Shown: one piece after another, positions 1 through 9,730 of the stretch
How the letters are laid out: every line of letters begins with the position of its first letter
How positions within the stretch are numbered: position 1 is the stretch's first letter
From: a bacterium
GTDB taxonomy: Bacteria; Cyanobacteriota; Vampirovibrionia; Gastranaerophilales; Gastranaerophilaceae
NCBI GenBank assembly: GCA_017942035.1
Contig: JAGAVG010000057.1
Coordinates: 1 to 64,000 of the forward strand
Length of the DNA stretch: 64,000 nucleotides
Reading direction: 5' to 3'
Made by a program: the position numbers and the translations under genes
The notes under the pieces: model-generated
What the model was told of the DNA's origin: nothing
The model's input: only the letters and a program-made list of their open reading frames with translations
The model's database searches: none

Positions 1-1
1 A

Positions 2-472
2 AAAATCGATAATAAAGCAGTTAACGAAAAACTGCTTGAGCTTGCAAAACGTGGCGAAAACCTGCGACCGTTGATGAAAAACATCGCAGGTATTTTCGCA
101 TCTTCAACTGAAGAAAACTTTAAAGAAGAGGGCAGACCTGACAAATGGACTGAACTTGCTGAAATTACAAAAGAAAATCGAAAAAAGAACAAGGACAAGA
201 AAAAGGGAAAGAGTAAAAGTAAGGGAAATGATAATAAATGGTCTGGAAAGATTTTACAAGTTACGGGGCAACTCGCTGCTTCAGTTAATACTCAATATGA
301 CGATAATTCTGCCGTTATCGGCTCAAATAAAGATTATGCTGCAATTCATCAACTCGGAGGAAATGCCGGCAGAAATAAAAAAGTTAAAATTCCTGCAAGA
401 CCTTATCTCAAACTTACTGATGATGATTTTGATGAAATATTACAAGAAACACAAAAATATCTTAAAGATTAA
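2..472 (+). CDS. Phage virion morphogenesis protein, 5'-truncated by window edge
   Basis: The frame is open from the first bases of the window, so the gene begins upstream; the TTG at 71 is internal. The product is a Mu gpG-like tail completion/virion morphogenesis protein (Phage_tail_S type). What shows this is the C-terminal pattern AAIHQLGG, then IPARPYLKLTDDD, which is the conserved core of that family (HQ-G and PARPFL). A lysine-rich stretch lies around the middle. It meets the res gene tail to tail with an 11-bp overlap. It suggests that a prophage or its remnant lies to the left. Family call is fairly secure; whether the prophage is intact cannot be seen. Confidence 0.75.
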   Translation, partial: KIDNKAVNEKLLELAKRGENLRPLMKNIAGIFASSTEENFKEEGRPDKWTELAEITKENRKKNKDKKKGKSKSKGNDNKWSGKILQVTGQLAASVNTQYDDNSAVIGSNKDYAAIHQLGGNAGRNKKVKIPARPYLKLTDDDFDEILQETQKYLKD

Positions 473-3400
473 CTTTAAACTCACTCCAAGCATTCACAGG
501 TTCACCTGAAAATTCGACACCCTCTAATGCATTAAAGTGCTGTTTGCCACAATGGAGTTTTAATTTTTCCGGTGTTCTTAAATCAAACAGACTTGTTGTG
601 CCTTTGGTTTCAAGTACAAAGTATAATTTCTGTTCACCGTTCTTTTCAAGGAAAACAGCCCAGTCGGGGTTATAATTTCCAATCGGTGTTTCGATTTTAA
701 ATCTTGAAGGTATTTTAAAGAACATCTTAACATCAGGATCTTCATCTAAAGATTTTGCAAATCGGCTTTCAACTCCGCTATCGTAAATCAGGTAATCATA
801 TACACTATGTTGAACTTCTACCGCATTTTTGTCAAGGTTTGCAATTAATTCGGAACTGTCAAAGATTTCCTGAACATAATATTCTTCACCTGCAAGTTTA
901 ACGTATTTTATACCATCAATGGCTAATTCGTGGCGGTTACGAGCAATAATTTCTAATGCTTTTTCGTAAAAGGCTTGTGGATTGTTTATAAAATCTCTCA
1001 ATCTGCCTGATTCTGTTAAAATTCTGATGACGGTTTTACGTGTAAGTTTTGTTTCAGTTGAAATTAAGCGGACTATATCAGGCAAAGCATTGTATGTACC
1101 TGCCAAATCCATTGATTGAGTATGATGTTCAGTATGCGATATGCCTGCATTTTCAATTTCTAATTCGACACTTGATGATACAAGTCTTGCCTTTTGTATT
1201 GGCGGCATATCTGCAAATTCTTTCAAACAATTTTTAATTAATGTTTCAGTGTCAATTTGAACTCTGTATGTAGTTTTTTGTTTTATTTTATCCCATAATT
1301 CTCTAAATTCGGGTGATATTAAAACTTCTTTTTTTAATTTGACTGAAACTTCTTTATTTGCATCACGTATTACAGGACGGTTATCAGCTTTTTCAAGAGC
1401 TTGGATAATCGCTCTTTGTGCTGCTTTTGAATATCTTTCTTTTAAATCCAAAACACCTGCTTTAAGCTGTGCTTTCATTGTATCTTTTATTTTACCTTCT
1501 TTTGAGATTATTTTCTTTTCTTTTAATTCTTCCATAATTTTTTCAGCTTCTTCATGGCTAAAGGATTTTTCTTCAATACGTGTTTCAACACATTTTATTT
1601 CTTTAAAAGTATCAAAAGTAATTGGTTCAGCTTGTTTTATCCGTTTTTTAATCTCTTTTTGTAACGGCTCTGCAACTTTAGGCAACTCGATTTTTTCAAT
1701 ATCGACATTTTCGTTAATCTTACCGTCATTGTCGATAACCCCTTCAACCATTAATGCTCCGTAAGTTTCAAAAGCATCAAGTTCTTCCATTGTATGTTCA
1801 ACTTCGATTTTTTCTTCATAAGTCAAATCCATCAATGTACTTAATTGAAGTACACCGAATTTCATTCCGGTTTCTTGTTCGATTTCTTTTTGTAGAGTTT
1901 CTGCAAATTCTGCAAAACTTTCGTTTGCCATAACATGTAAAATGTTGATATTTCTATCTTCAATTCGTTCACCATCTTGATTGACGCATAAACGCAACCC
2001 ACGACCGACTTTTTGACGGCAAGTGAAAGTTGATTTTTGTTCAATCAAAGTACAAACCTGAAAAACATTCGGGTTATCCCAACCCTCTTTTAAAGCGGAA
2101 TGTGAAAAAATAAATCTCATAGGGCATTCAAAAGATAACAGATATTCTTTGTCTTTCATAATTGTGTTGTAAGTATCATCATCTGCTAAAGTGTCGCCTT
2201 TTGTGTTTTTGTAAATACCTTTTTTATCCTGTGAAAAATAGCCGTTGTGTGCTTTTTCAACATCTGTGTTAAAGTATGTTTTCAGCGGTGCATACTTTTC
2301 TTTGCTCATAAGTTCGTTATAGCATTCCTCGAACATTTGAGCATAAATACCTTTTTCGCCTGTTTCAGTTCTGTATTTTTCAACTTTATCAATAAAGAAT
2401 AACGATAAGACTTTTATACCTTTTTCAAAGTATCGAAGTTCTTTGTCTAAATGTGCCTCGATTGTTCTATAAATTTGTGCACGTTTTATAATGTTTTCAT
2501 CAATACCGCCGATTGTTTTGCCTAACGGTAAAATGTCTGCGTTTGAAAACTCAATACATTCAGAGCCTTTTGTACAATCAATTCCCGCTACTGAATAACC
2601 GTCATACAATGAACGTTTACCTGAAAGATTATACAAATTGTCGCCCTGTTTTACTGTGATTGTTTTACGGTCAACCTTGCCTGCCTTGCTTTCAACATCT
2701 ATTTCAATTTTTGCAGAAAATCCGTTGTCGTTTGATACTGATTTTAAACAAATATACGGTTTATTAAAATCGTTTGTAACTGTGTTTGATGATACGCAAA
2801 TTTGTTTTACCAATCCCATTTGGTAAGCATCAACAGGGGTTAAGCGGTATAACAGATTGATTTTTTCTCTGTGAGTAGCACTGTAACGCAAGACTGCAAG
2901 CGGATTTAATGATTGAATAGCCTCTTTGGCTTTCGGCGTGTTGTCAACTGATTGCGGTTCATCAATAATAACAATCGGGTTAGTGTCTTGAATATATCTC
3001 ATTGCGGTTTCGCCGTTGAGTTTGTCTTGTTCCTGATTGATAATGTTTTCAGCTTTTTTGAACGCATCAATATTTATAATCATTATTTCAATATTGCCTG
3101 ATGAGGCGAACTGGCGAACGTCTGAAAGTTTTGATGAGTTATAAATAAAATATCTGTAAGGTACACCATCATAAAGGTTTTTGAAGTGTTCTTCTGTTAC
3201 CTGCAAAGATTTGAAAACTCCTTCACGTATCGCAACTGACGGTACAACAATAATAAACTTTGAAAATCCGTATCTTTTGTTTAATTCAAGGATTGTTTTT
3301 GTGTAAACGTAAGTTTTACCTGTTCCGGTTTCCATTTCGATTGAGAATTGTCGGCTGTCATAATCACGTGATAGAGACAATTTGTGACGTCTTTGAATAT

Positions 3401-3599
3401 TGTGCATGTTTTCAAGCAAAGTGTCTTGTTCTATTTCGAGCTTGTTGCCTATACCTAAATCGTTAATCCCTAAATTCAAAAGTCCGACATTGCTGTCAAC
3501 AGAAAAGGTCATAGTCGACTTTTCCTGCCCTGCAAATAAGTCTGCAACGGCATTAACTGCATCTGTTTGAAATTCTTGGTTTTTGAATTTAAGTTTCAA
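462..3599 (-). CDS. res: Type III restriction enzyme, Res subunit
   Basis: ATP-dependent restriction subunit (1045 aa) that works in a complex with Mod to cut DNA at unmethylated sites. Visible in order: Walker A METGTGKT at residues 89-96, a DEPQ box at 213-216 (the DEAD-like motif II of Res proteins), a motif VI-like QKVGRGLRL, and a C-terminal PD-(D/E)xK nuclease with NPDW (D979) and ETK (E997, K999). Length fits full-size type III Res. The start is TTG at 3599, preceded by GAGGTAATAAA. It is the last gene of a leftward operon, 15 bp behind a small membrane protein. All catalytic motifs look intact. Confidence 0.93.
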   Translation of the reverse strand: MKLKFKNQEFQTDAVNAVADLFAGQEKSTMTFSVDSNVGLLNLGINDLGIGNKLEIEQDTLLENMHNIQRRHKLSLSRDYDSRQFSIEMETGTGKTYVYTKTILELNKRYGFSKFIIVVPSVAIREGVFKSLQVTEEHFKNLYDGVPYRYFIYNSSKLSDVRQFASSGNIEIMIINIDAFKKAENIINQEQDKLNGETAMRYIQDTNPIVIIDEPQSVDNTPKAKEAIQSLNPLAVLRYSATHREKINLLYRLTPVDAYQMGLVKQICVSSNTVTNDFNKPYICLKSVSNDNGFSAKIEIDVESKAGKVDRKTITVKQGDNLYNLSGKRSLYDGYSVAGIDCTKGSECIEFSNADILPLGKTIGGIDENIIKRAQIYRTIEAHLDKELRYFEKGIKVLSLFFIDKVEKYRTETGEKGIYAQMFEECYNELMSKEKYAPLKTYFNTDVEKAHNGYFSQDKKGIYKNTKGDTLADDDTYNTIMKDKEYLLSFECPMRFIFSHSALKEGWDNPNVFQVCTLIEQKSTFTCRQKVGRGLRLCVNQDGERIEDRNINILHVMANESFAEFAETLQKEIEQETGMKFGVLQLSTLMDLTYEEKIEVEHTMEELDAFETYGALMVEGVIDNDGKINENVDIEKIELPKVAEPLQKEIKKRIKQAEPITFDTFKEIKCVETRIEEKSFSHEEAEKIMEELKEKKIISKEGKIKDTMKAQLKAGVLDLKERYSKAAQRAIIQALEKADNRPVIRDANKEVSVKLKKEVLISPEFRELWDKIKQKTTYRVQIDTETLIKNCLKEFADMPPIQKARLVSSSVELEIENAGISHTEHHTQSMDLAGTYNALPDIVRLISTETKLTRKTVIRILTESGRLRDFINNPQAFYEKALEIIARNRHELAIDGIKYVKLAGEEYYVQEIFDSSELIANLDKNAVEVQHSVYDYLIYDSGVESRFAKSLDEDPDVKMFFKIPSRFKIETPIGNYNPDWAVFLEKNGEQKLYFVLETKGTTSLFDLRTPEKLKLHCGKQHFNALEGVEFSGEPVNAWSEFKVNL

Positions 3600-3614
3600 T
3601 TTATTACCTCGTTA

Positions 3615-4121
3615 TTACTTAAATAAATTATTGCATATTAAATATACTATTCCAAACCAATATGCAATATTTATAAGTTTTACAAATATATTATTTACTA
3701 CATCTACATAATTTAATACTTTTTGTGGAAAATAAATAAAAAATTCTATCCAATAAAATGGATTAAAAGTATCACAAATGTTCTTTTTAAAATACCCAAG
3801 AGCCTCTGTAAAACGTAGATTATAAAAACGTCTTATTTCTGGCATTGTATTATTTATATTTAAAAGTGGTTGAATAGTTCCACTTGCCATAATGTTATCG
3901 AATGGAACTTTTAAATCATCAGGAATATTTGCTTTAATAAATAATTCTTTTATTTCAGGTAAAGACGACACAATATCAAAATTTTCAGTATCTGTGTTTT
4001 GTTCAAAAATTTGATATTTTTTATACAATAATTTTGTTCTTATAAATAAGTAAATATTATAGCTTAATTTATATAACCAAATTATTAGAAAAAATATAAT
4101 TATTAATGTTAATTTTGACAT
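3615..4121 (-). CDS. Hypothetical membrane protein between mod and res
   Basis: A 168-aa protein I do not recognise. An N-terminal hydrophobic segment (about residues 4-22) and a C-terminal one (about 148-165) suggest two membrane anchors with a mostly cytosolic middle. It starts with a good ribosome binding site (AGAGGTAAA-ATG), lies 8 bp after mod and 15 bp before res, and so is cotranscribed with the restriction system. Typical type III systems have no gene here; it may be a late insertion into the operon or a membrane-linked accessory of the defence system. Function unknown. Confidence 0.65.
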   Translation of the reverse strand: MSKLTLIIIFFLIIWLYKLSYNIYLFIRTKLLYKKYQIFEQNTDTENFDIVSSLPEIKELFIKANIPDDLKVPFDNIMASGTIQPLLNINNTMPEIRRFYNLRFTEALGYFKKNICDTFNPFYWIEFFIYFPQKVLNYVDVVNNIFVKLINIAYWFGIVYLICNNLFK

Positions 4122-4129
4122 TTTACCTC

Positions 4130-6112
4130 TTATAATAATTGCATTTCAATGTCTTTGTCTTTCAAAATATAATAAGCATTTGAAAGGGCCGTATCATCTT
4201 TGAACGCACTTTCTGAAGATACGATTTTTGCCGGTAAGTATTCACACATTGCCTCAATATCTTCAGGCATTATACCGTCTTTGCCAAAGTCTAAGCATAC
4301 TAAAACAAGGCAATCTTCACCGATTGAATATGCTTTTTTGTCGTTTATTTCCATTGGAATTACTTTGTAATCAAGCGGGATACCGAGTTTTAGCATTACC
4401 TCATAAACAACATCCAAATCATTACGGTCGATTTTTACTGTGTCGTTCATTGTGAAAAGCCTTTGTGCAAGTGTATTTTCATCTTCGGTTGGTGTACTAT
4501 CCCATTTCGCAAGATTTGATGTGTCAAGTTTTAAAACTTTAAAACCAATATCTAACGGCTGTTTTTCTTCAAGTGAAAGTTGACCGCTTGCTTGTCCATG
4601 TATTTTTTTACCAGCACGACGAATTCTTTCTTTTCCTATTTCACAAATGTTGCAATAGCCGGCTTTGAAAGCCTCTGATTTTTCGTCACAAAGTTCGGGC
4701 AACTGAACACAAATAAATTGTCTGTTTCCGCCATCTTCAGCATTGAGTTGCATTACTGCATGTGCTGTCGTTGCACTGCCACTGAAAAAGTCGAGAATAA
4801 TGTCATTGTTAGATGCCCCTATATCTACTAATATTTTAATAAGATTTACTGGCTTAGGATGGTCAAAATACTTTCCTCCTAATAAATTAACAACTTCCGT
4901 AGTTGCCGAAGAACTTGTTATGTTTTGAATAATATTTTTATATTTGCTTAATTTTTCATTATCACCAGTTAAACGGTTTTTGGAAAAGAACATATATTTA
5001 CCACTATTTTGTTGCTCTAATATAAGTTCTTGTTCATTTTCCGCCATAAACTTTGTTATTCCCCAACGCCAACAACCTATTAAATTATTAGTATTTCTCA
5101 ATGGTGGAATAACTTTTATCCAATCATCCCCAAGTTTATTTTCTTGAGGCAAAATCCATAGTCCATTTGCACCTTTATATTTTTCATCAATACATTTTTT
5201 CTCATTTGTATTTTTATTTATATATATTGAATAAACAAGATTAGGTCTCGTTTCAATATTAAATTTACTATTATTATTAAATAATGGATCGCCTTTTTTG
5301 TAATATGAAATCTCATCTTTCATATTATACTCTTGCAATAAGTGTTCTCCTGATTCTCTTTTGAAATTTATAGCAAGTGCATCTATTGATTTAGCATACA
5401 TCAAAATGAAGTCGTTTGTATTAGAAATATATTTATCAATACTTCTACCACGTTCATTATTAATCCATATAAATTTAGAAACAAAATTTTCTTCTCCAAA
5501 GACTTCATCACAAAGTTTTCTGATATTATGCTCTTCATTATCATCAATCGAGATAAATATCACTCCGTCTTCACGCAAAAGATTTGAGGCTAAACGCAAA
5601 CGTGGATACATCATGTTAAGCCAATTTGTGTGGAATCTACCCATTGTTTCGGGGTTTGATTTTGTTGTTTGTTGAGTAACTTCTTTATATTTTGCCATTG
5701 GATCTTTAAAATCATCTTCATAAACAAAATCGTTACCAGTATTGTAAGGTGGATCAATATAAATCATTTTGATTTTGCCGTAATATGAGTTTTGCAAAAG
5801 TTTTAAAACTTCAAGATTATCGCCCTCGATATACATATTTTTTGTGTTTTCAAAGTCTACACTTTCATCAGGGCAAGGTCTTAATGTTCCGGTTGAACGT
5901 TGGCCGGCTATTTTGTAACAATCAGCTTTGCCTTTCCACTCAAACTTATATTTTTCAAAATCGTTATCAATATACTCACCGCAAAGGTTCAGTAATTTAT
6001 CAATATCAAGTTTACCTTCAACAAAACACTGTGGAAAAATTTCTCTTAATTTGTCTTTCTCTGCTTGTTCAATATCCATGCTGTATTTATCAATTTTCTC
6101 CATATCCACCAT
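4130..6112 (-). CDS. mod: Type III site-specific DNA adenine methyltransferase, Mod subunit
   Basis: N6-adenine methyltransferase and specificity subunit of the type III system (660 aa). The catalytic DPPY lies at residues 120-123 and the AdoMet-binding FFSGSATT at 442-449; motif IV before motif I is the beta-class order expected of Mod. The long stretch between them (about 210-420) holds the target recognition domain. Start ATG at 6112 has AAGGA just upstream. It sits in one operon with a helicase upstream and res downstream. Methylates one strand of its site and, with Res, recognises unmodified invading DNA. Confidence 0.94.
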   Translation of the reverse strand: MVDMEKIDKYSMDIEQAEKDKLREIFPQCFVEGKLDIDKLLNLCGEYIDNDFEKYKFEWKGKADCYKIAGQRSTGTLRPCPDESVDFENTKNMYIEGDNLEVLKLLQNSYYGKIKMIYIDPPYNTGNDFVYEDDFKDPMAKYKEVTQQTTKSNPETMGRFHTNWLNMMYPRLRLASNLLREDGVIFISIDDNEEHNIRKLCDEVFGEENFVSKFIWINNERGRSIDKYISNTNDFILMYAKSIDALAINFKRESGEHLLQEYNMKDEISYYKKGDPLFNNNSKFNIETRPNLVYSIYINKNTNEKKCIDEKYKGANGLWILPQENKLGDDWIKVIPPLRNTNNLIGCWRWGITKFMAENEQELILEQQNSGKYMFFSKNRLTGDNEKLSKYKNIIQNITSSSATTEVVNLLGGKYFDHPKPVNLIKILVDIGASNNDIILDFFSGSATTAHAVMQLNAEDGGNRQFICVQLPELCDEKSEAFKAGYCNICEIGKERIRRAGKKIHGQASGQLSLEEKQPLDIGFKVLKLDTSNLAKWDSTPTEDENTLAQRLFTMNDTVKIDRNDLDVVYEVMLKLGIPLDYKVIPMEINDKKAYSIGEDCLVLVCLDFGKDGIMPEDIEAMCEYLPAKIVSSESAFKDDTALSNAYYILKDKDIEMQLL

Positions 6113-6151
6113 ATAAATTCCTTTTTCTTTATATTATCATAAATAAATATT

Positions 6152-8887
6152 TTATTTTTTTTGATTTCTCCATTCAAATATATTAACGACTTTTTTTGTA
6201 GGATGTAAATCTGGTATCTTATAATTAGATATCATTTTATCATTTTCTTTTTGTAAAACTACTTCAGCAGTTATTAGATTTGCTGATGGAAGTAATTGTA
6301 CTTTAAAACTTGGATAAATTGAAACATCAAAATGATAATCAACTGTCAAATCTTTTATTGCTTTTTCAGTTTCTAAATCAATCTGTACTTTATCAAAAAA
6401 TAGACCTTCTTCTTTTTTCATCAACTCATTTTGTAAGATTTTAAGTTGCTTTGTAATTTTTAGCTCTTGAAGTGAATCAAGAGAATTGCTTTCAATTTCT
6501 TTTTTCAAATTTTTAATTTCTATTTTTAAATCATTCAACGAGGTTTCAAGTTGAATTTTTTTTCTGCCCGCAATAAGTTTTATTTTTTCAATTTCAAAAG
6601 ATATTGAACCTTCTCTATTTTTTAAATAATCTTGTAAAATTTTATCTTTGGAGATTTTATCATCTAAATTCCCAATACCAAAGTCATTTAACAATTTCCC
6701 CATCCGTATAGCTTCTAAACTATCACGTTCTTCGCATTCAGCAATTGGCAAATTTAATAGTTCAAAACATGTTTCCTCTGATAGAATTTCTCCTGATTTG
6801 GTTTGCCCTATCAGAATATATTTATGACTTGTCACATCTTTTGACATGATTGCTACATTATAAAAACCAATTTCACAAGGTTCAATATTGCTATTAACAT
6901 AAATTTTGGCTTCCGGAGAATAATTCTTGCAAATGGCACTCAATAATCCTTTAGTAAACAATGAAGTCAAAGATATCACATTTTTATTATATTGGGTATC
7001 TTTCCCCATTTTATATGTTTGATAACCTTTATAACTTCTTGTTCTGCCATTCTCGTTATATGTAAATAGAAATGGTCTTCGGTATCCCTCAATTAGTTTT
7101 AAAGTTCTATTTTTATTATCAACCTCATACCAGTCGGGATTGATTTTCGTAAAATAGTATTTAGTAAGCTCCCATAAGATAGAATTAAGTTCCTCGATTT
7201 GTTCTTCAATATAACCCGGTTCGACTGTAAAATTATCCGAAATGGATTTTGTAAATGTCGTATATAAAATATCCTCAGTTGTTTCAACAAGTTGCTGGTT
7301 TTCTGCTTTATGGGTTGCAAGATTTTCTTTGAATGCGTTTGCGACTTCATCTTTATGTCTAAAATCTTTTAAAACATCTTTGATTTTAGTATCAAATGAA
7401 CCTAAAATATCATCAGAGGCTCCAAATACACCGCTAAATTGTAGTGTTCGTTTATTTATAAGTTCCAAAATTCTGACATCGGCAAGGTTTTGACTGCTTA
7501 ATAGGTTTATGACAAGTACATCTGATTTTTGTCCTTGTCGATCACATCGACAAGCTCTTTGTTCCATTATAATTGAATTATATGGTGAATCGTAATTTAC
7601 CTGAACAGGACAAAATTCTAAATCCAATCCTTTTGCCGCATCATCTGTTGCAATTAAAATTTGTATTTCAGAATTATTACGGAATTGTTCAATTGTATCA
7701 ACATCTTTGTATTTTAAGGTGTTGTATCCTTCTTGAATAAATATTTTATATATTGTATCAAGTGATGTTGTGTTTTTATCCACATAAATTATTGCTTTTT
7801 GTGGAACTTTCATAGATTTTAAATGACAAAATACAGATTTTAAGATTTTCAATAATTGCAAAGTCTTTGAATTAACTTTAATACTTCTTGCCAAATCACG
7901 TATTTGTGTAAGAATAGTTTTTTCTAATCCGTATGTTTTTGAAATTGCTCCCTCTAACATATTTGCAAAGGCTTGGGTTGAACTTGAAAGGGTTTTATAA
8001 AACATCAAATTTAGTCGGTATTCTTCCATTGTTGGGTATGCGATTTTATTTTCAGCTTTCAAGTAGGTCGCAACGAGTTTATATAATTCTTTTTCTTCGG
8101 GAATAAGCGGATAATCAATGGTAATTGGTATTCTGCGGCTAAAATTTACATAATCTTTTACCTGTGCTTTTAATGATCTGAAACAAAATTGTGAAACCCA
8201 TTTTGAAAGCTCAGGATAGTTTTCGGGTTTTCTAAAATATCTCTTGTAAAACCAATCAATATCAGGTAAAACTCTTTCATCAATAAAATGAATTAATCCA
8301 TAAATATCTCGTAAATCCTTTGTAATAGGTGTTGGAGTTAATAAAAGTTTATAAGCCTCTCTAATAGCTTCTTTTAGGATTATAGTATTTTCATGTGTAT
8401 AATCTGAAAGGACATCCGCTTCGTCAAAGATTACTAAATTCCACTCTTTTTCCTTGATTGTATTTATATGTCTTATTGCACAATCGTAAGTCGTTAAAAC
8501 AATACCATCATCTTCGGGTAAAGTTTTTGTATTATTCCAAAATACAAAAGGAATAGTAAAATCTCTCTCTAGTTTATTTTGCCATTGAATAATAAGATTT
8601 GACGGTAATATAATAAGTATATTTTCTTTACCTTCAAACCACATTTGTCCGGCAACAAGTAGTGCTTCATATGTTTTACCTAAACTCGCCTCATCACATA
8701 AAATACAGCCATTTAAATAATCTGAACGTAATGCAAATCTTGCGGCTGCAATTTGATACGGAAAAATCTTAGCTGTTGATGATGCATAAACGGATAGTAA
8801 ATTTTTATTGTTAACACAACTTTCAAGACGTTTTGCCTCAATTATCGCTGAATATTTATTGATTTCTAAGTTCTTCCTTTTCAACAT
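6152..8887 (-). CDS. SNF2/RapA-like helicase of the restriction operon
   Basis: A 911-aa SF2 ATPase. Motif I reads DEASLGKT (residues 65-72; the usual SNF2 form is DEMGLGKT), motif II is DEAD at 155-158, motif III reads LLTPTP, and motif VI is QRACRCDRQGQ, close to the RapA/HepA form. A charged coiled-coil-like stretch follows near residues 745-820. It overlaps the upstream gene by 32 bp and is followed 39 bp later by mod, so it is part of the same transcription unit. SNF2 proteins accompany several defence systems (for example DISARM); no other DISARM genes are present. A role in assisting restriction or in separate nucleic-acid remodelling is inference. Confidence 0.8.
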   Translation of the reverse strand: MLKRKNLEINKYSAIIEAKRLESCVNNKNLLSVYASSTAKIFPYQIAAARFALRSDYLNGCILCDEASLGKTYEALLVAGQMWFEGKENILIILPSNLIIQWQNKLERDFTIPFVFWNNTKTLPEDDGIVLTTYDCAIRHINTIKEKEWNLVIFDEADVLSDYTHENTIILKEAIREAYKLLLTPTPITKDLRDIYGLIHFIDERVLPDIDWFYKRYFRKPENYPELSKWVSQFCFRSLKAQVKDYVNFSRRIPITIDYPLIPEEKELYKLVATYLKAENKIAYPTMEEYRLNLMFYKTLSSSTQAFANMLEGAISKTYGLEKTILTQIRDLARSIKVNSKTLQLLKILKSVFCHLKSMKVPQKAIIYVDKNTTSLDTIYKIFIQEGYNTLKYKDVDTIEQFRNNSEIQILIATDDAAKGLDLEFCPVQVNYDSPYNSIIMEQRACRCDRQGQKSDVLVINLLSSQNLADVRILELINKRTLQFSGVFGASDDILGSFDTKIKDVLKDFRHKDEVANAFKENLATHKAENQQLVETTEDILYTTFTKSISDNFTVEPGYIEEQIEELNSILWELTKYYFTKINPDWYEVDNKNRTLKLIEGYRRPFLFTYNENGRTRSYKGYQTYKMGKDTQYNKNVISLTSLFTKGLLSAICKNYSPEAKIYVNSNIEPCEIGFYNVAIMSKDVTSHKYILIGQTKSGEILSEETCFELLNLPIAECEERDSLEAIRMGKLLNDFGIGNLDDKISKDKILQDYLKNREGSISFEIEKIKLIAGRKKIQLETSLNDLKIEIKNLKKEIESNSLDSLQELKITKQLKILQNELMKKEEGLFFDKVQIDLETEKAIKDLTVDYHFDVSIYPSFKVQLLPSANLITAEVVLQKENDKMISNYKIPDLHPTKKVVNIFEWRNQKK

Positions 8888-9632
8888 CCTTTATTAATTT
8901 TAACACAAATTCTGATGATGTGTGTTTGTATTTAAATGATTTAGTACTAAAAAAATACAAGCTAGGATTATAAATATAACCTAAAACTCCTAATATAAAG
9001 AAATCATTGGTTTTAAATTTCTTTGATAATGATTTATTTACTATAGATAATTTTGCTTTTGTTAATTTTGTACTTTTTCTTAAAATTTTAGGAGCATACC
9101 CATTAACATTATATTTCAAAACTGTTCTTTCTAAATCTGTCAACTTAAGATTATTTATTTTTTCTTTTTGTTCAATCATCCATTTATATATTAAGTGTAA
9201 ATTAAGATGATATTTATCAGGTGTTAAAAGAATGTAATCATTAAGATAATTATAACTGAAGTTGTAAATAATATATTTTGCGAATAATCTGCATTGTTTA
9301 TCATTTGTGTCAATGTATTTTGAAACAAATTCAGCATATCTTTTGAATAATAAATCTGTTTCAAACTTTTTACACAAATCAACATATTCTTTTTGATATT
9401 TTTCTTTTGAAGCATAACTATTTATGATTTTAATATATTGTTCAAGAATTATTTTCGGTGTTCTTCGCAATAATTTAAAAATTAAATAAACAAAATGATA
9501 ATCATTTCTGACAATATTGTGAACAGTAGTATATAGTTCTTCTTTTGTATTAAATTGTACATCTTCAAATTCACTGAAAAATTTCCTAATCATTTCAATT
9601 TCTGTATTACTAAGTGTTTTGTCTGTAGTCAT
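8856..9632 (-). CDS. Hypothetical protein with LuxR-like HTH-type C-terminal half
   Basis: 258 aa, first gene of the restriction operon, with AGGAG 6 bases before its ATG. I do not recognise the family. Residues around 165-225 (LTDLERTVLKYNVNGYAPKI, then a second helix with KAKLSIVNKSLSKKFKTND) follow the spacing of LuxR/GerE helix-turn-helix domains, where LT-R-VL--NG-----I-----S--T(K)--- is the usual pattern. The N-terminal part is helical and charged. It overlaps the helicase start by 32 bp, suggesting coupled translation. It could be a regulator of the operon or a DNA-binding partner of the helicase; both are inference. Confidence 0.6.
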   Translation of the reverse strand: MTTDKTLSNTEIEMIRKFFSEFEDVQFNTKEELYTTVHNIVRNDYHFVYLIFKLLRRTPKIILEQYIKIINSYASKEKYQKEYVDLCKKFETDLLFKRYAEFVSKYIDTNDKQCRLFAKYIIYNFSYNYLNDYILLTPDKYHLNLHLIYKWMIEQKEKINNLKLTDLERTVLKYNVNGYAPKILRKSTKLTKAKLSIVNKSLSKKFKTNDFFILGVLGYIYNPSLYFFSTKSFKYKHTSSEFVLKLIKDVEKEELRNQ

Positions 9633-9650
9633 TTTAAACTCCTGTATTGA

Positions 9651-9730
9651 ACCAATAGTTTAATATTACTACAAAAATATTTAACTAACAAGCTATTATT
9701 TAAACTGGTAATTAAATTTATAATATTTAC
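9651..9730. promoter_or_regulatory. Divergent control region between XRE regulator and restriction operon
   Basis: This 98-bp gap separates the restriction operon from its divergent XRE gene. A perfect -10 TATAAT at 9719-9724 ends 6 bases before the XRE ATG and no Shine-Dalgarno is present, so a leaderless transcript is predicted. AGTTTAA near 9658 and TTTAAACT near 9700 form short inverted arms that could be operator half-sites. No strong -35 is seen, which would fit an activator-dependent promoter. Confidence 0.4.

Noticed and set aside
1339-1764. 141-aa ORF antisense to res
   Set aside because: A shadow of the res reading frame, with serine/phenylalanine-rich composition typical of antisense ORFs.
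462-9632. Complete DISARM system
   Set aside because: An SNF2 helicase and an adenine methyltransferase are present, but drmA, drmB and drmC are not; mod/res of type III explain the set better.
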